This document shows, in pieces, positions 34,443-46,088 of a stretch of DNA of 64,000 nucleotides. Source of the DNA: Pratylenchus scribneri (Eukaryota > Nematoda > Chromadorea > Rhabditida > Pratylenchidae); assembly GCA_030063045.1 (NCBI GenBank), contig JAQSEB010000183.1, positions 186,001-250,000 on the forward strand, given 5' to 3'. Both the position numbers and the translations under genes were made by a program. The notes beneath the pieces were generated by a model that searched no databases, was not told where the DNA came from, and was given only the letters and a program-made list of their open reading frames with translations. Positions within the stretch are counted from its first letter, which is position 1. Every line of letters begins with the position of its first letter.

Positions 34443-35536
34443 TTATCGATATGGTTTGATTTGATTCGTAGTTTAAATTTGTAGAGCGTAAGAGGGGGGT
34501 GGAGAAAGTGGGAGTGGGAGAGATGAAACTGTTGAGATCTTGATATTATTAGATATCGGCCAAGCACATCGGTCGGGAACTCGGTTCGGGATTCCCGTTG
34601 CGAAAAGAATATTGAAAATTGGGAAAAGTTTATAACGGTTTAACTGTCTGACCTAGACCGACAAATCTTATACTCAATCAATAGATTTCGTCGAGACGCG
34701 TCGATTGTTATATATTTTGTCGTAGTTTGATCAAAAATTAAGGGTTTTAAACCACTTAAACCATTTTATGGATTTTGGTTCAAATCAAAACCAATTAAAC
34801 CGTGACAAAAGACAAATTATATACCAATCGATGGGTTTTGACGAGCTCTATCCAATGATATATGGTTTGTGAATTTTGGGCAAACCACTAAACCGTAATA
34901 TTCTTTTCGCAATTTTAAATATTTCCCATTTTTAAAAACGATGAAAAGAGGAAAAAATTTTAGCAGAAAAATGGTAAAAAAACAATTTAAACGAACAATA
35001 TTTTAATAGATTAGTACTCATAGGTTTATTTCCTTTAAAATTCGCGATTAAGAAAAATCAACATTTCAGACATTGTTTTCCCAAATTCCCGAAAATTCCT
35101 GAAGTTTTTGACTCGGATCGAGAATTTCCGAGAATTCCCGATTCCCGAAGTTCCCCAAAATTATTTAGGCGGGATCCTGTTCGGGATTTCCCGAATCATT
35201 CCCGAGCCGTTTCCTGAATTTTCCTGGAACGGATCCCGTACTGTCCGATCTATTTGATGTTTGATATGCCAGCAGCAATTGCCGGCACTGGCTGCTGATT
35301 GATTGGGTGAAAACAGCAGCAGGAGGGAGGGAGGGAGTGTCAGTGGAAGGTGGTGAATTCTTGGATTTAGAAATGGATGCCTCGTTTGGATTCGGAGCCG
35401 CTGTTGCTGACCGTGCTCGGATCCAAGTCATTTGGTTTATTTTCTTAAACTAGAGTATTTTAATAAGTCAAGCTTTCCAATAAACATTCATTTATTCTAT
35501 TCAATTTCCAGAGGTTTTCACAAAAAATATAACAAA
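34443..35536. other. repeat-filled spacer
   Basis: Contains the 34596-34930 foldback, GC-rich TTCCCGAA/TTCGGGA palindromic text at 34565-34595 and 35095-35245 that may be one hAT-like element split by that foldback, and a GGGAGGGAGGGA microsatellite at 35322-35336. A minus frame at 35165-35431 has biased composition and no recognised feature. Confidence 0.4.
34596..34930. mobile_element. foldback element D with GCGAAAAG arms
   Basis: The right end (minus) is GGGAAATATTTAAAATTGCG, identical to the 7579 family. The left end lacks about 15 bp and starts TTGCGAAAAGAATATTG. The core carries CGTCGAGACGCGTCGATTG and its inverted partner, as in element A. Confidence 0.65.
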
Positions 35537-38500
35537 ATGCATTTAATTGTGGCATTAATTTTATTTTCTAAACATTTAATGATGACTATAATTGCAATGG
35601 AATCCACACCCGAACAAATTAAATCACAATTCCATGGATATTCTGTGGAATGGCCTCCAATTGGTGGAATAAAAGTCGAAAATGAGAAGAATAAACAAAT
35701 TATGCCCACTGCTTTCTCGAAATCATCAATGACCATTGAAATGAGAATAAACAAATTAATGGGCGAATTCAAACATTTTGAAAGAGAACGGCAACAAAAA
35801 AGTGAACATTGGAAGGAGTTGGAGGATTTTTTGCCCAGTGATATTTTTGAACGGCACTATTTTGATATGATTACGGATAAAATAAAAAATAATGTGAAAA
35901 ATATTGAGAATTTATATCAAAATAAGCAATGGAATGATTTGTTGAAAAATGAATCTTTCATGGAATTGATTGGACAAATTAAGAAATTGCCAAGATTGGA
36001 TAAAGAAAAATGGGACAAAATAAATAAATTAGACAGTAATTCATCAGCGGTTAAGGAAGTGAAAAATATTTGGCTAGCAATGGGCAAATTTATCGATGAA
36101 ATTCAAATTGATTTGGACGAATTTGTTGATTTTCCAATGCGAGAAAGTTTAGTACATATTATGGCCACATTGACGGAAGAATTCGGGAAAATCGAAGAAA
36201 ATTTGAAGAAAAAACGAGTAAAAATAATTGAAGGATTCAAACAATTTACTTTACCAGTAGAGCTACGAATTATAAAACAAAAGAATATTTTATTGAGGAA
36301 AATCAATACAATTGAGCAGCGGAGTAAAAGTGAGCCGTATTTTCTCAGCAATGTTCCAAAAGAATTTGAAATATATTCGAATGGGATAATGGATTATGAA
36401 AAGATTTTTGAGGAAAGATTCATCAGCCAGGAATGGGTGCGGTTTTTTTGTCCATAAAATAAAATCGGTTCTTTTTGTCCATAAATCAGTTTTTTTGAGT
36501 ATAACTTTTAGTGTTTTTTCCGAGACGCCCAAATCTTATACACATTTTATAAAGCTCATCGAGATGCATCGATTGAGGTATAATTTGCCATGTTTTGGCT
36601 AAAATTCAAATAATTAAACCGTTTAAGCTCTATTTTGGTTTATAACTTTTAGTTTTGAACCAAACTCGGACAAACTATATACCAATCGACGCATCTCAAT
36701 CAATGCTGTGCGTCCCCGGGGCCCAGCTCCGAGGCCAGCACCGGGGCGGCCAGGGCTTAAGCTCCAGGGCGGGACCGTGGCCAGATCTCTGAAAAGCCGG
36801 GGCCCGGTGCTGGCGCTCATATAGTTGACGCGCAGCATTGGTCTCGATGAGCTCTATAAAATGGGTATAAGATTTATGAGTCAATGAACAAACACTAAAA
36901 AGTTATTACGTTATGGACAGAAAGAACCGATTTTATGGACAAACGAATCCCCTTTTATGTACAAAAAAAAACTTTTCTTGCCAGGAATTGGACGAACATG
37001 ATTTAGAACAAATGGAAAAGGAATTGGATTTTTTGAAGTCGGAAATTGAAATTTTGGAAGGAGCAAAAGGAAAACAAATAAAGGGAAAAAACCAAGTCAA
37101 ACAAGAAACAATGAAAGAATTGAATGAAAAGAAAATGATTAAAGAGGATTTGGATGATTTGATAAAAATTAGGATTGGAATAAATGAATGTGCGCAGAAT
37201 ATTCGGAAAGTAGTGGAAAATGAATTAACGAAGTCGGCCGATGCTGAATATGAATATAAGGTAAATTTAAATGGGATATGAAATAGGAAAAAATCAATAA
37301 GGAAAGGATTGAGCCTTCTTGGAAAACTTGGATGTATCGAATTTGAATGAATTCGTAATGGGGTGCGAAATTTCTTGTCGACAAAATTGGTACTCATTGT
37401 CGACAAACACCAGTTTTTTGAGTATAACTTTTTTGTACTTGATCCTAGATCCCCTAATCCTTTACCAATTTTATAGGGCTCATTGAAACGCGTCGAATGA
37501 TGAATTGTTTATTGGGTTTTGGCCACAATTAAAGGTATTAAACCGTTTAAACAATATTTTGGTTTTTGATTCGTATCTCTTTTAATTTTTAACCAAACCA
37601 GACTAACTATACATCAATCGGCGCGTCTCGATCGTACTGCGACACTTGCGGACCCGACACTTGCGGACGAAACGGTCTGGAGCCGAAGGTGCTAAAGCTA
37701 GAGTAGTACAGTTTATGGCATATTATTAGGCATAAAATTAACTACAAAATGACATCAAAAGTTTTGGTCAGTCAATGTTGAATATTCACCTAGTTATGGC
37801 CAAAAAACCGTCAAAATCACAATTTTAATTAAATCAACGGTTTTTTGGCCATAACTCGGTGAATATTCAATATTGACCAAAACTTTTGATGTCATTTTGT
37901 AGCTAATTTTATGCCTAATATGATATAAACAATGCCACTCCAGCTTTACCAACTTCGGCTCCAGACTGTTTCGTCCGCAAGTGTCGGCCAACCGTCGCGA
38001 TGAACTCTATAAAGCGGGTAAAAGGTTTGGGAGTCTAGAATCAAACACAAAAAAGTTATACTCAAAAAACTGGTTTGTCAACAAAAAGTATCAATTTGTC
38101 GACAAAAAATACTATTCTCAATAGTAAAGCTTATTTAATGGTGAGGTATAAGGGTGCGCCAAAAGTCTGGTCACTTATTTATTTCCATAGCTTTATTACG
38201 AATATACTTTTAAATATGGAAATATAGCCAAAATGTGCGCAAGTGTTTAGGGAATAACAGAAAATATTAATATCCTTTTTATCTACTCTTGACTTGGTGC
38301 CAGAGGCAAAAATGCTTAAGGAATTTTTCGCTTAAGGGCCGCACCCCCTCACGGGAAACTGTACCCCGTTCTCGAAGGAGAGATTTTTTACGAAATTCAA
38401 AACTATTCTAGGTTTTAGCCAAGACTCTAATCACAAGATAACAAAAAAGAAAAATTCATAGATTTCGAATTCTGGCTATGAGGGATATATTTATCGGAGG

Positions 38501-40375
38501 TGGTATTTTCAAGCTAATTTTACTGAAACGACTTTTGAAACTCTTTCCTATTTTGTCCGTGCTTGAATGAAACTGGAAAATGCATTTCCTATTAACTAAA
38601 TGGATATGAATCTTAGGTTTAATTATTCCTTAATGGAATTTTTTGAAATTATTATTTTTCTTGATTTTGACCTCGAGATCAACGAAAACTTGATTTTTTT
38701 TATTTCCTACCTATATTATGATTAATTGATAGTATTTGAAATATCCAATTATACCATCAGAGAGAGGAGATTAAGTTGCAAATATTAAGTGATTTTGACA
38801 ATTATTCGCAGCTTTAAAGATAAAAAATTTTAGCTTTAAAAATTTGCCACTTGAGTTGCGGCCCTTAAGCGAAAAATTCCTTAAGCATTTTTGCCACTGG
38901 CACCAATTCAAGAGTAGATAAAAAGGATATTAATATTTTCTGTTATTCCCTAAACTCTTGCGCACATTTTGGCTATATTTCCATATTTAAAACTATATCC
39001 GTAATAAAGCTATGGTAATAAATAAGTGGCTCCAGACTTTTGGCGCACCCTTAGAAAAGCATATTTAATGGTGAGGTATAGAAAAGCATATTTAATGGTG
39101 AGGTATAGAAAAGCATATTTAATGGTGAGGTATAGAAAAGCATATTTAATGGTGAGGTAGAGAAAAGCATATTTAATGGTGAGGTATAGAAAAGCATATT
39201 TAATGTGAGGTATAGAAAAGCATATTTAATGGTGAGGTATAGAAAAGCATATTTAATGGTGAGGTATAGAAAAGCATATTTAATGGTAAGGTATAGAAAA
39301 GCATATTTAATGGTGAGGTATAGAAAAGCATATTTAATGGTGAGGTATAGAAAAGCATATTTAATGGTGAGGTATAGAAAAGCATATTTAATGGTGAGGT
39401 ATAGAAAAGCATATTTAATGGTGAGGTAGAGAAAAGCATATTTAATGGTGAGGTAGAGAAAAGCAATAGGATTAAATTTAATTTTAAATAATTATTAGTA
39501 TGACTGTCTAAAATTGTATTATGTTTTAATATATAAAATAATATTATTTTTCTCAGTTTTACCAAAACATCGGATAATTTCAGTTTCAGTATTTTTATTT
39601 TTCAATAATTTTATTGATATGAGGTTATAATAAAAAAATTTTCGAAGGAAAATACAAATTTTATATATTATGTAAATTTTTCATGTGAATTTTGACCCTC
39701 TTAACTATCAATTATTTAATCAATAGAAAGGAATTAAGCACCTCTTTTAATGAGCCAATAATTTAATTTATATTAAAGACAAAAGCAAAAAATTATCAGC
39801 GAATCCATTTGGAATATTATTTGACATTGTCTGCCAAAATATTATCAAATTCAATGGGGAAATTGGCAAAAATGAATGGATTGAATCCGAATAAAGCTGC
39901 AGAGGATAAATATACAGAATCAATTGAAAGATTAATGAATATAAATATGTTGACCATGAAAATGAAAGGAAATGATTATGGAGAATTTGGCAAATATTCC
40001 ATTTATCGTCTCCTTGGAAAATTGAAAAATGAAAAATGGCCAAATGGAATGGAGGAGGAAAGATTGGAGAAAGGGATTCACCAACTTTTGGGGGCATTCA
40101 ATTCGGCAAATGAACATTGGAAAATTAGAAATTTTTGGGAAACACTGAGTAAAACATTGCAGGCACAGGGAAGTGGAATGTTTTCAAGTTATTTTCCAAA
40201 AGAAGCAAAGCGAGTTTTGGAATTAGATATAAAAAGGGATTTGGTCGAAATTCTCTATGAAATGAATGAAAAAGCTCAGGACTTGAAAGAGGAGAAAAAA
40301 TTGAAAGAATTTATTATGGCGACAGCAGCAGAATCCAGCGACGGTAAAAGGAAACAGAAGAATATTATGATATGA
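35537..40375 (+). CDS. secreted helix-rich protein, three exons, function unknown
   Basis: The start chosen is MHLIVALILFSKHLMMTIIAM, a likely signal peptide, 18 nt after a TTTCCAG that could be a trans-splice acceptor; the frame is open further upstream without support. Exons 35537-36436, 36985-37260 and 39779-40375 join in frame to 590 residues. No domain was recognised. The protein is charged and helical, with coiled-coil-like stretches (EQMEKELDFLKSEIEILEGA). The first intron is a transposable element (36435-36980) flanked by CCAGGAAT on both sides; removing it restores a continuous reading through ISQ into ELDEHD. As an intron it would use the element's GTGCGG as donor and the duplicated CCAG as acceptor, adding two codons. 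The second intron contains a foldback, a mariner-like element and a 27-bp satellite. A secreted parasitism protein is possible but only inferred. Confidence 0.65.
36435..36980. mobile_element. foldback element E, forming intron 1 of the secreted gene
   Basis: Arms pair through TTTGTCCATAAAA, ATCGGTTCTTT.TGTCCATAA and AGCTCATCGAGA..CATCGA, with a GTTTAAGC centre. Its flanks are CCAGGAAT (36427-36434 and 36981-36988). The core is that of element A. A GC-rich 140-bp element interrupts the right arm. Confidence 0.75.
36701..36840. mobile_element. 140-bp GC-rich hAT-like insert
   Basis: Ends CAATGCTGTGCG and, from the right, CAATGCTGCGCG. Flanking 8-mers ATCTCAAT and GTCTCGAT agree at six of eight. 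GC content is far above its surroundings. It sits in the core motif of element E. Confidence 0.6.
37361..38118. mobile_element. foldback element F
   Basis: Outer arms contain TTGTCGACAAA on both sides, then CAGTTTTTTGAGTATAAC. The inner core has GCGTCTCGAT/ATGAACTCTATAAA. It is interrupted at 37640-37986. Confidence 0.65.
37640..37986. mobile_element. 347-bp TIR element, CGACACTTGCGG family, copy 1
   Basis: Left end CGACACTTGCGGACCC (with a second CGACACTTGCGGACGAAACGG) and right end CGACACTTGCGGACGAAACA from the minus strand. The centre is a long palindrome, GGCCAAAAAACCGTC...GACGG-like, giving an almost complete hairpin. A close copy is at 48779-49112. Confidence 0.75.
38151..39051. mobile_element. 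901-bp Tc1/mariner-like TIR element
   Basis: Ends AGGGTGCGCCAAAAGTCTGG on both strands. The terminal repeats extend about 240 bp with few differences. The element is flanked by TA on each side (38149-38150, 39052-39053), the Tc1/mariner duplication. No transposase frame. It splits a unit of the adjacent 27-bp array. Confidence 0.85.
39053..39466. repeat. 27-bp minisatellite
   Basis: About 15 units of GTATAGAAAAGCATATTTAA plus TGGTGAG. The first unit lies at 38123-38150, on the other side of the mariner-like element. A 27-bp unit is a multiple of three, so long frames appear on both strands (RYRKAYLMV repeats) and do not indicate coding. Confidence 0.95.
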
Positions 40376-40426
40376 TATGATATGATAATCTATTTTAAAA
40401 TGAAAATTTTGTTGATATAAAACAAT

Positions 40427-40704
40427 TACGGTATTTATTCTATTAGTAGCCCATTAGCTTATTATTTTCAGAAGCTCTCTAGGGTGGGTTTCTAATAGAG
40501 ACTGAATTTCTTAATAGAGAATGAGCTTATAATCTCGTAGATCCTCTGGGATTGGGATTTTCTGAATTTTTTTGACAAAAAAAAAATGCTTATTTCGGCT
40601 TGTTTTCACCTAAAAATTGGTTACTTTTGATTGATGGGGTAGGGATGGGCTTATAGAGACTGGGCTTCTATTAGAGAATGGGCTTTAATAGAATAAATGC
40701 GGTA
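40427..40704. mobile_element. MITE, TACCGTA family copy 1
   Basis: Left end TACGGTATTTATTCTATTAG and right end (minus) TACCGCATTTATTCTATTAA. Internal AGAGACTGGGCTTCTATTAGAG text is also inverted. Related copies at 43772-44031 and 49300-49553. Confidence 0.65.
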
Positions 40705-42008
40705 TTATTATTTTTGATTTGTATCCCACTCTGATGAAGCGTGATTGATAAACAAATTGAATTTAAAAAAATTTAAAAAATGCTAGTAGACCAATAATTT
40801 GTGTGTTAATATTACTGTTAAGCTTGAGATAAAAATTTAGCATGGAAAGCAAATTCTAATAGATTTTTATTTTCCCAAAAAATCGCACGAATTATTGAAA
40901 TTTTAATTAGATTGTAATTAAATTAATTTTTTTAGCTGCAAGCCCTCTTGTTAATGAGGGTCCCTCTTCCTAATGGTCGTAACTCAAAATTTTCGAAATT
41001 TTTTTATGGCATTATACTTCAATCTACTTTCCACCAAATAAATAGAAAAATTCGGCAAACAAATTTCAGCAAATAAGAAATAAGTATAACAAATTTGATG
41101 AAGGGTTGTCGAATTGGTAGACCTGACCAAATGCATCAGGGGAAATTTTTTAAAAAATTCCCTTTGACAATTTAAAATTGACTCAAAATGAATAAACCGT
41201 AAAGGGTCAATTCCCGAATAAGCAAAGGATCGTGTAAATGTGGGCGATTCCCGAATAGTGAAAATGTGGGTTTTCGACTTATAATAAAACAGAAACCGTT
41301 TTAGACCCTACAAATCTTATACCTTTTTGTAGATCTCTTCAAGACCCATCGAATGGTATATAATATGTCAGTTTTAAGCTAAAAATTTAATAGTCAAACC
41401 GTTTAGACCATATTTTTAATTTTTTGGTTTAATCTCTTTATTTTTGGTCAAAAGCTAACAAATTATATAGCATTCGTTGCGCCTTGATGAGATCTACAAA
41501 ATGGTATAAAGTTTGTAGGGTCTAATAAAATCGGTTTCTGATTTATTAGAAGTCAAGAAAATCCACATTTGCACTATTCGGGAATCAACCTAGCACCGAA
41601 TAAACTATTTTAATTTTATCAAATTGATTTTACATTTTACGATGTTAAATTGAATACACAATTTTTTTCAATATTTATTCCCAGAATTATATACAATTCA
41701 TAAATAAAAATATGTAAACAAATTCGTCAAATACATAAATTTTAATTTCAAATTAATTTTAATTGATATAACCTTGAATAAGGCCAGAATTTTGGGCTGG
41801 TTAGAAATTATAAAATTGCGATGTTTTTTTTTAATTAAAAAAAGTATTGTAAAAGTATTTTAATTTATATTCAAAAATATTATTTTTTGCCCTGCTTATG
41901 CTCAAAATTTTAGAATGTCTAAAAATTTGTGGTACCCAAAGTATAAATGAAATCCCTCCGAATAAAATATTTGTTAGATATTTTAAATTGGAATTCTTTG
42001 TAAAATGC
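40705..42008. other. spacer with foldback G and conserved 3' flank of the secreted genes
   Basis: 40705-41204 shows nothing. 41640-42008 resembles the DNA after the other two secreted genes (47960-48394, 51780-52187), including AAAATTTGTGGTACCCA, so the duplicated unit extends about 0.4 kb past the stop codons. Confidence 0.5.
41205..41590. mobile_element. foldback element G
   Basis: Ends GGTCAATTCCCGAATA and, from the right, GGTTGATTCCCGAATAGTG. The arms then carry GACTTATAATAAAACAGAAACC and the shared core AGATCTCTTCAAGACCCATCGA. Confidence 0.75.
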
Positions 42009-44448
42009 TCAAAAATGCCCTTCTTCAAAAAAACGAATGTGCTTTTCAATGTCTTCCAAGTGTGTATGAACTGCTGGAATTCCCATGGCATAGATCATCA
42101 ATTCAACGCTGAACGCCGAAAATGCATTGGTCAAATCCACATGGCCATTTCCCTTTATACTTTTATAATGCATTATGTTTTCCAATTGAATAATGGATTC
42201 AGCAGCCAAAAATTTCCTGTTACCCTCTTTGAGCATGCCTTCATTTTTTTCGATTTCAAAGTAGATTTCAAATTTTTAAGATTCAACTATAAATTGGATT
42301 TATTTTTTGTTATTTTAAAAGTGCGTTTTGAATTAGTATATTTTGTTTTTTTATACATGAGATTAATCATTTCAATTTGTGATAATTCTATTTGTTTTAT
42401 TAGCCAGACATACTAGATGCTACGCTAGTTTATTTTGCGAATCTATGATTAGAAATATCAATTCAAAGTAATTTATTTAGACCAAAAATTATTAGATTAA
42501 AACCGATTTGGGTTTAAACAACGGTTTTCAAACCAGTTTGTGAATTTTTTTCAACTAAATATATGCCTAATAAATGAGTCTACTATTCTCATTGGTACAA
42601 ATGGTGCTATGTCGATTCCTTAATAGTGCAAATGCGAGCGTTTTCGATTTATAATAAATACAAAACGGTTTTAGACCATACAAACCTTATAGCATTTTGT
42701 AGATCTCATCGAACGCATCGAATGATATATAAATTGTCATGGTTTGACCAAAAATTAAAGAGTTTAAAACCAGAGACTGGAAAAATGGTTTAAACGGTTT
42801 AATACCCTCAAATTTTGATTAAACCATGACAAATTATATAGTAATCGATGCGTTTTGATGAGATCTACAAAATGATATAAAGTTTGTAGGGTCTAAAACC
42901 GGTTTTGATTTATTATAAGTCGAAAACGCCCACATTGACCCTATTGTGGAATTGACCACATTGGCACTGCCCTTTGCCTATTGAGGAATTGACCCATACG
43001 GGTACAAAATTTTGTCTAGGCATCTCTAGCTATTACCGAGACAGGCATTTCCCAATTCCCGCTAAACTAATCTATGTCTAGCCTTAATTTTCCCTTTTAC
43101 CCCAAAATTTTTTACCTTCAACGCTTCCAACAAGCACTTGATCTCTTTCTCAGTCAATGCTTCGTTTACTTTTGTCAGGTAATCAACGTGTTTTGCCATT
43201 TCCTTCTCAATTTCTTCTTTATCCTTCGCAATTTCTCCTTTAGCCTTACCATGTATTATTTCATGCAATGACACAATACATTTTTTCATATCTGTTCCCA
43301 GTTTTTCTTTCTCCTTCTCATTCATAGTTTTCACAATTAACTTTTTAAATTTGGGAATATCGGCGATAATCATTTTGGATAAATCCTTGAACAAAATGTT
43401 TAATTCCAATTCTGTTATTCTATTTGCTATTTTTCCCTTTATTTGATGAAATTTTGGCTCCATTTGGTTGATTATATTGCAAAGTTCATTGTGGAATTCT
43501 TCATGCCCATTATGCCCTGAGCAATTTAAAGGTCCAGTCAATTTTTCGATCACCGTCGAATGGAAATCGTCCGCAATTTTTTTATCTTTTGCAAGCAATT
43601 TAAGCAGCTCTTAAAAAAAATTAGCCAATATATTTTTGACAAGTCATTTTGGAATTTAATTTTAATTCAATTAATATAAAGTAAAAGCTCAAATAAATAT
43701 TATATAGAATTGACAAAAATGACTAAAAATTTTGCCCTAAAAAATTTGTCATGAATCTATGTAAATTTTATTACCGTAAATTCTTTTAATATCCCAGTCT
43801 CTAATAATTCTCCACCCCTGACTTTGAGGACCCAAGCTCTTCTCATGGTGAACTTTAAAATTTTTATTGTACTTGTATTTCCCTAAAAGGAAAGCTCTAT
43901 AAAATCCATTATAATTTTATTTTGTTCATATGTCCACAAATTAAGGAGTTAGACCCCCCCCCCCCCCCAGTTTTCCCATGGGGAGATGGAAAAATAATTC
44001 CCCATGGGGTATTAAAAGAATATTTACGGTATATATTCTTCTTAAAACTAATTATTTCTGATTGAAGAAAATTTGTATAGATTCAAATTTGATCATTTTT
44101 ACTATAATATTTTAAGGATTCCAATGCCCAATTAATTTATTCATAAATTTTCATGCCGAAAAATCGACATTAATTTGGCTAATTCAAACTCCTTTTTAAA
44201 TAATATCCTACCCGAGATTAGTATTCTATTTAACACTACAACATTTAGCCTATAAGTCTTTTATGAAATTTGTGAATAAATTAAAACTATTTATATTTAT
44301 TTCAGAGTTTAAAAATTTCCCAAGGATTGAATGAAATTTTATTAAATTAATTAATAAATAAATTTATTTTGCCTTCTAATTTTTTATCTGCTTGCACTTG
44401 ATATGTCACAAAAATTGATAGCAAAATTAGTTGAAAAATGGAATTCAT
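42009..44448 (-). CDS. small secreted protein, tandem family member S1, frameshifted
   Basis: Exon 1 (44448-44373) encodes the signal peptide MNSIFQLILLSIFVTYQVQA; its donor is G|GCAAAA, GC instead of GT. Exon 2 (43609-43116) encodes a charged helical region with the family motif STVIEKL and ends KCLLEALK at GTAAAAAA. Exon 3 (42286-42009) aligns with the last exons of S2 and S3 (NLK..., FLAAESIIQLEN, VELMIYAMGIP), but a run of seven A on the coding strand (42250-42244) is one base short of keeping frame. No known domain. Introns contain a TACCGTA MITE (43772) and foldback H (42611). The lesion may be real or a homopolymer sequencing error. Confidence 0.6.
42611..42993. mobile_element. foldback element H
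   Basis: Ends GTCGATTCCTTAATAGTGCA and, from the right, GGTCAATTCCTCAATAGGCA. Shared core GATCTCATCGAACGCATCGA and the inverted CGATGCGTTTTGATGAGATC. In intron 2 of S1. Confidence 0.7.
43772..44031. mobile_element. MITE, TACCGTA family copy 2
   Basis: Left TACCGTAAATTCTTTTAATA and right (minus) TACCGTAAATATTCTTTTAA. Contains a run of 15 C at 43954-43968. In intron 1 of S1. Confidence 0.75.
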
Positions 44449-44517
44449 TTTTGAAATTAATTGGAATGAGCTTTCAATTGATTGGAATTTGGAATGGTGA
44501 ATGAGAATGAAAATATT

Positions 44518-44590
44518 CCAAAATGGCCTGGCTTAAATACTCCCAGAAAATCTATTTTGATTCAAAAGGGCAAATTGCCGCGCACCCCTC
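44518..44590 (-). promoter_or_regulatory. conserved upstream block of S1
   Basis: About 70-140 bp before the ATG. It is shared with S2 (50428-50492) and S3 (55144-55211) and includes, on the coding strand, CAATTTGCCCTTTTGAATC and a TATTTAAG TATA-like word about 85 bp from the start. Conservation could reflect recent duplication as well as function. Confidence 0.5.
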
Positions 44591-45031
44591 TTTTCAATAG
44601 ACTTCAAACAAACAAGTCTGGACGTATATGAAAATTTGGCCACAATAACAATTTCTTGGCCATTAAAGAGGGGAGAGTCTCATGACTGTGCCATCCATTT
44701 GTTTGGGTTTTGTCAGTTTAGATCGATTCAAAAATATTTTTTAGGGAATTTTATTCCCAGAAAATGCACTTTTCTAATAATACTTTCTTATAAATTCGAT
44801 TAACTAATGCACTTTTTGTTATTGTTTATTTATTAAAATCAAATAATTTTGTTGTTCTTTGGCTGGTTTTATAAAAATTTAATCATTTTTTTGTGGTCAA
44901 ATTTTACAAGCCATAAATCTTAAAATTTTAAGCTTTTATTCAATTAATTTAGAAAAATCTGAATGAATATATTTCATAAATATTTTGGGTCATTTTTTGT
45001 GTGGATGTTGCTTCGAAAATAAGATAAAAAC
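44591..45031. other. upstream DNA of S1
   Basis: About 200-300 bp is still alignable with the regions before S2 and S3 (AACAAACAAGTCTGGAC, TTCTTGGCCATTAAAGAGG), marking the far end of the duplicated unit. Confidence 0.5.
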
Positions 45032-46080
45032 TAGGGTTTCGCCGGAACCAGGATTTTGACCGGAACCGGAACTCATTTTTCCAACCGGAACCGGAACTTT
45101 TGAAATTCATCATTTGGGGTGAATTTTTCAGAAAAAATTATTTTTAAATATAAAAGAATTTAAATTTATTTCAAGAACAATATAAAAACAAAATGAAATG
45201 TATCTCAAAATAAATGTAAATGAATAACAATTTTAAATTTACAAATGATGATGTTTTCCACTGCCGCCTTGTATTCTTTATAATGTTTTTTATGAATAGA
45301 TTTCAAATGTTTTTGTAAAGGTGAGGTTGATTGATCTGTTCCTCGTGAATATTTCTTGTTGCATAATAAACAAAAAACATGCGTTTGAGTAACAGTTTTC
45401 GGTTGTTCAAAATATCGCCATAGCGATTCCGGCGGTTCATTCAGATTAAGCTTCGAATCCGCTTTGAACACCTTTTGATTGCTGTTTTGTTCTGCAATAA
45501 TTTCTTCTTCCTCTAATTGCAAAATTGAACTGTTTTCAGTATTAATTTCTTCCTCCTCTAATTGCAAAGTTGATTCATTTTCTGTCATTTTCTAAAAAAT
45601 CAAAATTAACACTTGGAGTTTTGAATTTTATGTTAAACCTTTATTGGCCAAATAATTAAAATTTGTTAGTCGTTTTTAAAATTATGAGCTAAAAGAGATA
45701 ATTTATTAATTCATTAACAAAAATTTGTCCAACATCATTAATATTGAAAAATAAAAAGACCATTGATTACATCGCATTTTAAAAATAAGGGAGCAGAGAA
45801 AGAAAAGCAAAGAGTACTGGGTAAGAAAAGAACAAGAGAGAAAGGAAAAAAATCGTATTTGAATTTTTTATTTTTGAACTAAAAATTTATCATTCTTTCA
45901 AATTTTCATTTTAAAGGGTGTAAATTTTTCCGTTTCGCCGGAACCAGGCTTTTGACCGGAACCGGAACTGGATGACCGGAACCAAAACCGGAACCGGAAC
46001 TCATTTTTCAATCCGGAACCGGAACCCTAAAAAGGCCGGAACTTCCGGCCACCGGAACCGGAACTTCCGGCGAAACCCTA
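45032..46080. mobile_element. hAT element with a BED-finger gene remnant
   Basis: Both ends read TAGGGTTTCGCCGGAA on their own strand and are flanked by a perfect 8-bp duplication ATAAAAAC (45024-45031, 46081-46088). Subterminal GGAACCGGAAC repeats occupy both ends. It contains one minus-strand frame with a zf-BED domain but no catalytic hAT domain. Confidence 0.92.
45205..45588 (-). CDS. BED zinc-finger protein, truncated hAT transposase
   Basis: A 127-residue frame. The acidic N-terminus holds a duplicated LQLEEEEI motif (about 9-32). The zinc finger (about 55-105) shows SLWRYFEQ, then CLLCNKKY and LQKHLKSIHKKHY, the C-x2-C...H-x4-H arrangement of zf-BED. BED fingers bind transposon ends in hAT transposases. 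The RNase H-like catalytic region and the dimerisation domain, normally several hundred residues, are absent, so the product could bind but not move DNA. Inside a hAT element with intact ends. Confidence 0.75.
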   Translation of the reverse strand: MTENESTLQLEEEEINTENSSILQLEEEEIIAEQNSNQKVFKADSKLNLNEPPESLWRYFEQPKTVTQTHVFCLLCNKKYSRGTDQSTSPLQKHLKSIHKKHYKEYKAAVENIIICKFKIVIHLHLF

Positions 46081-46088
46081 ATAAAAAC

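Noticed and set aside
35165..35431. 88-codon minus frame
   Set aside because: It spans a GC-rich repeat and a GGGA microsatellite, and its composition follows the repeat.
35432..35536. Upstream extension of the secreted gene (MVYFLKLEYF...)
   Set aside because: The extension places the signal peptide internally, and a TTTCCAG acceptor lies just before the shorter start.
39205..39565. Repeat proteins on both strands (RYRKAYLMV; NMLFYTSPL)
   Set aside because: They are translations of a 27-bp satellite whose unit is a multiple of three; there is no start context or splice support.
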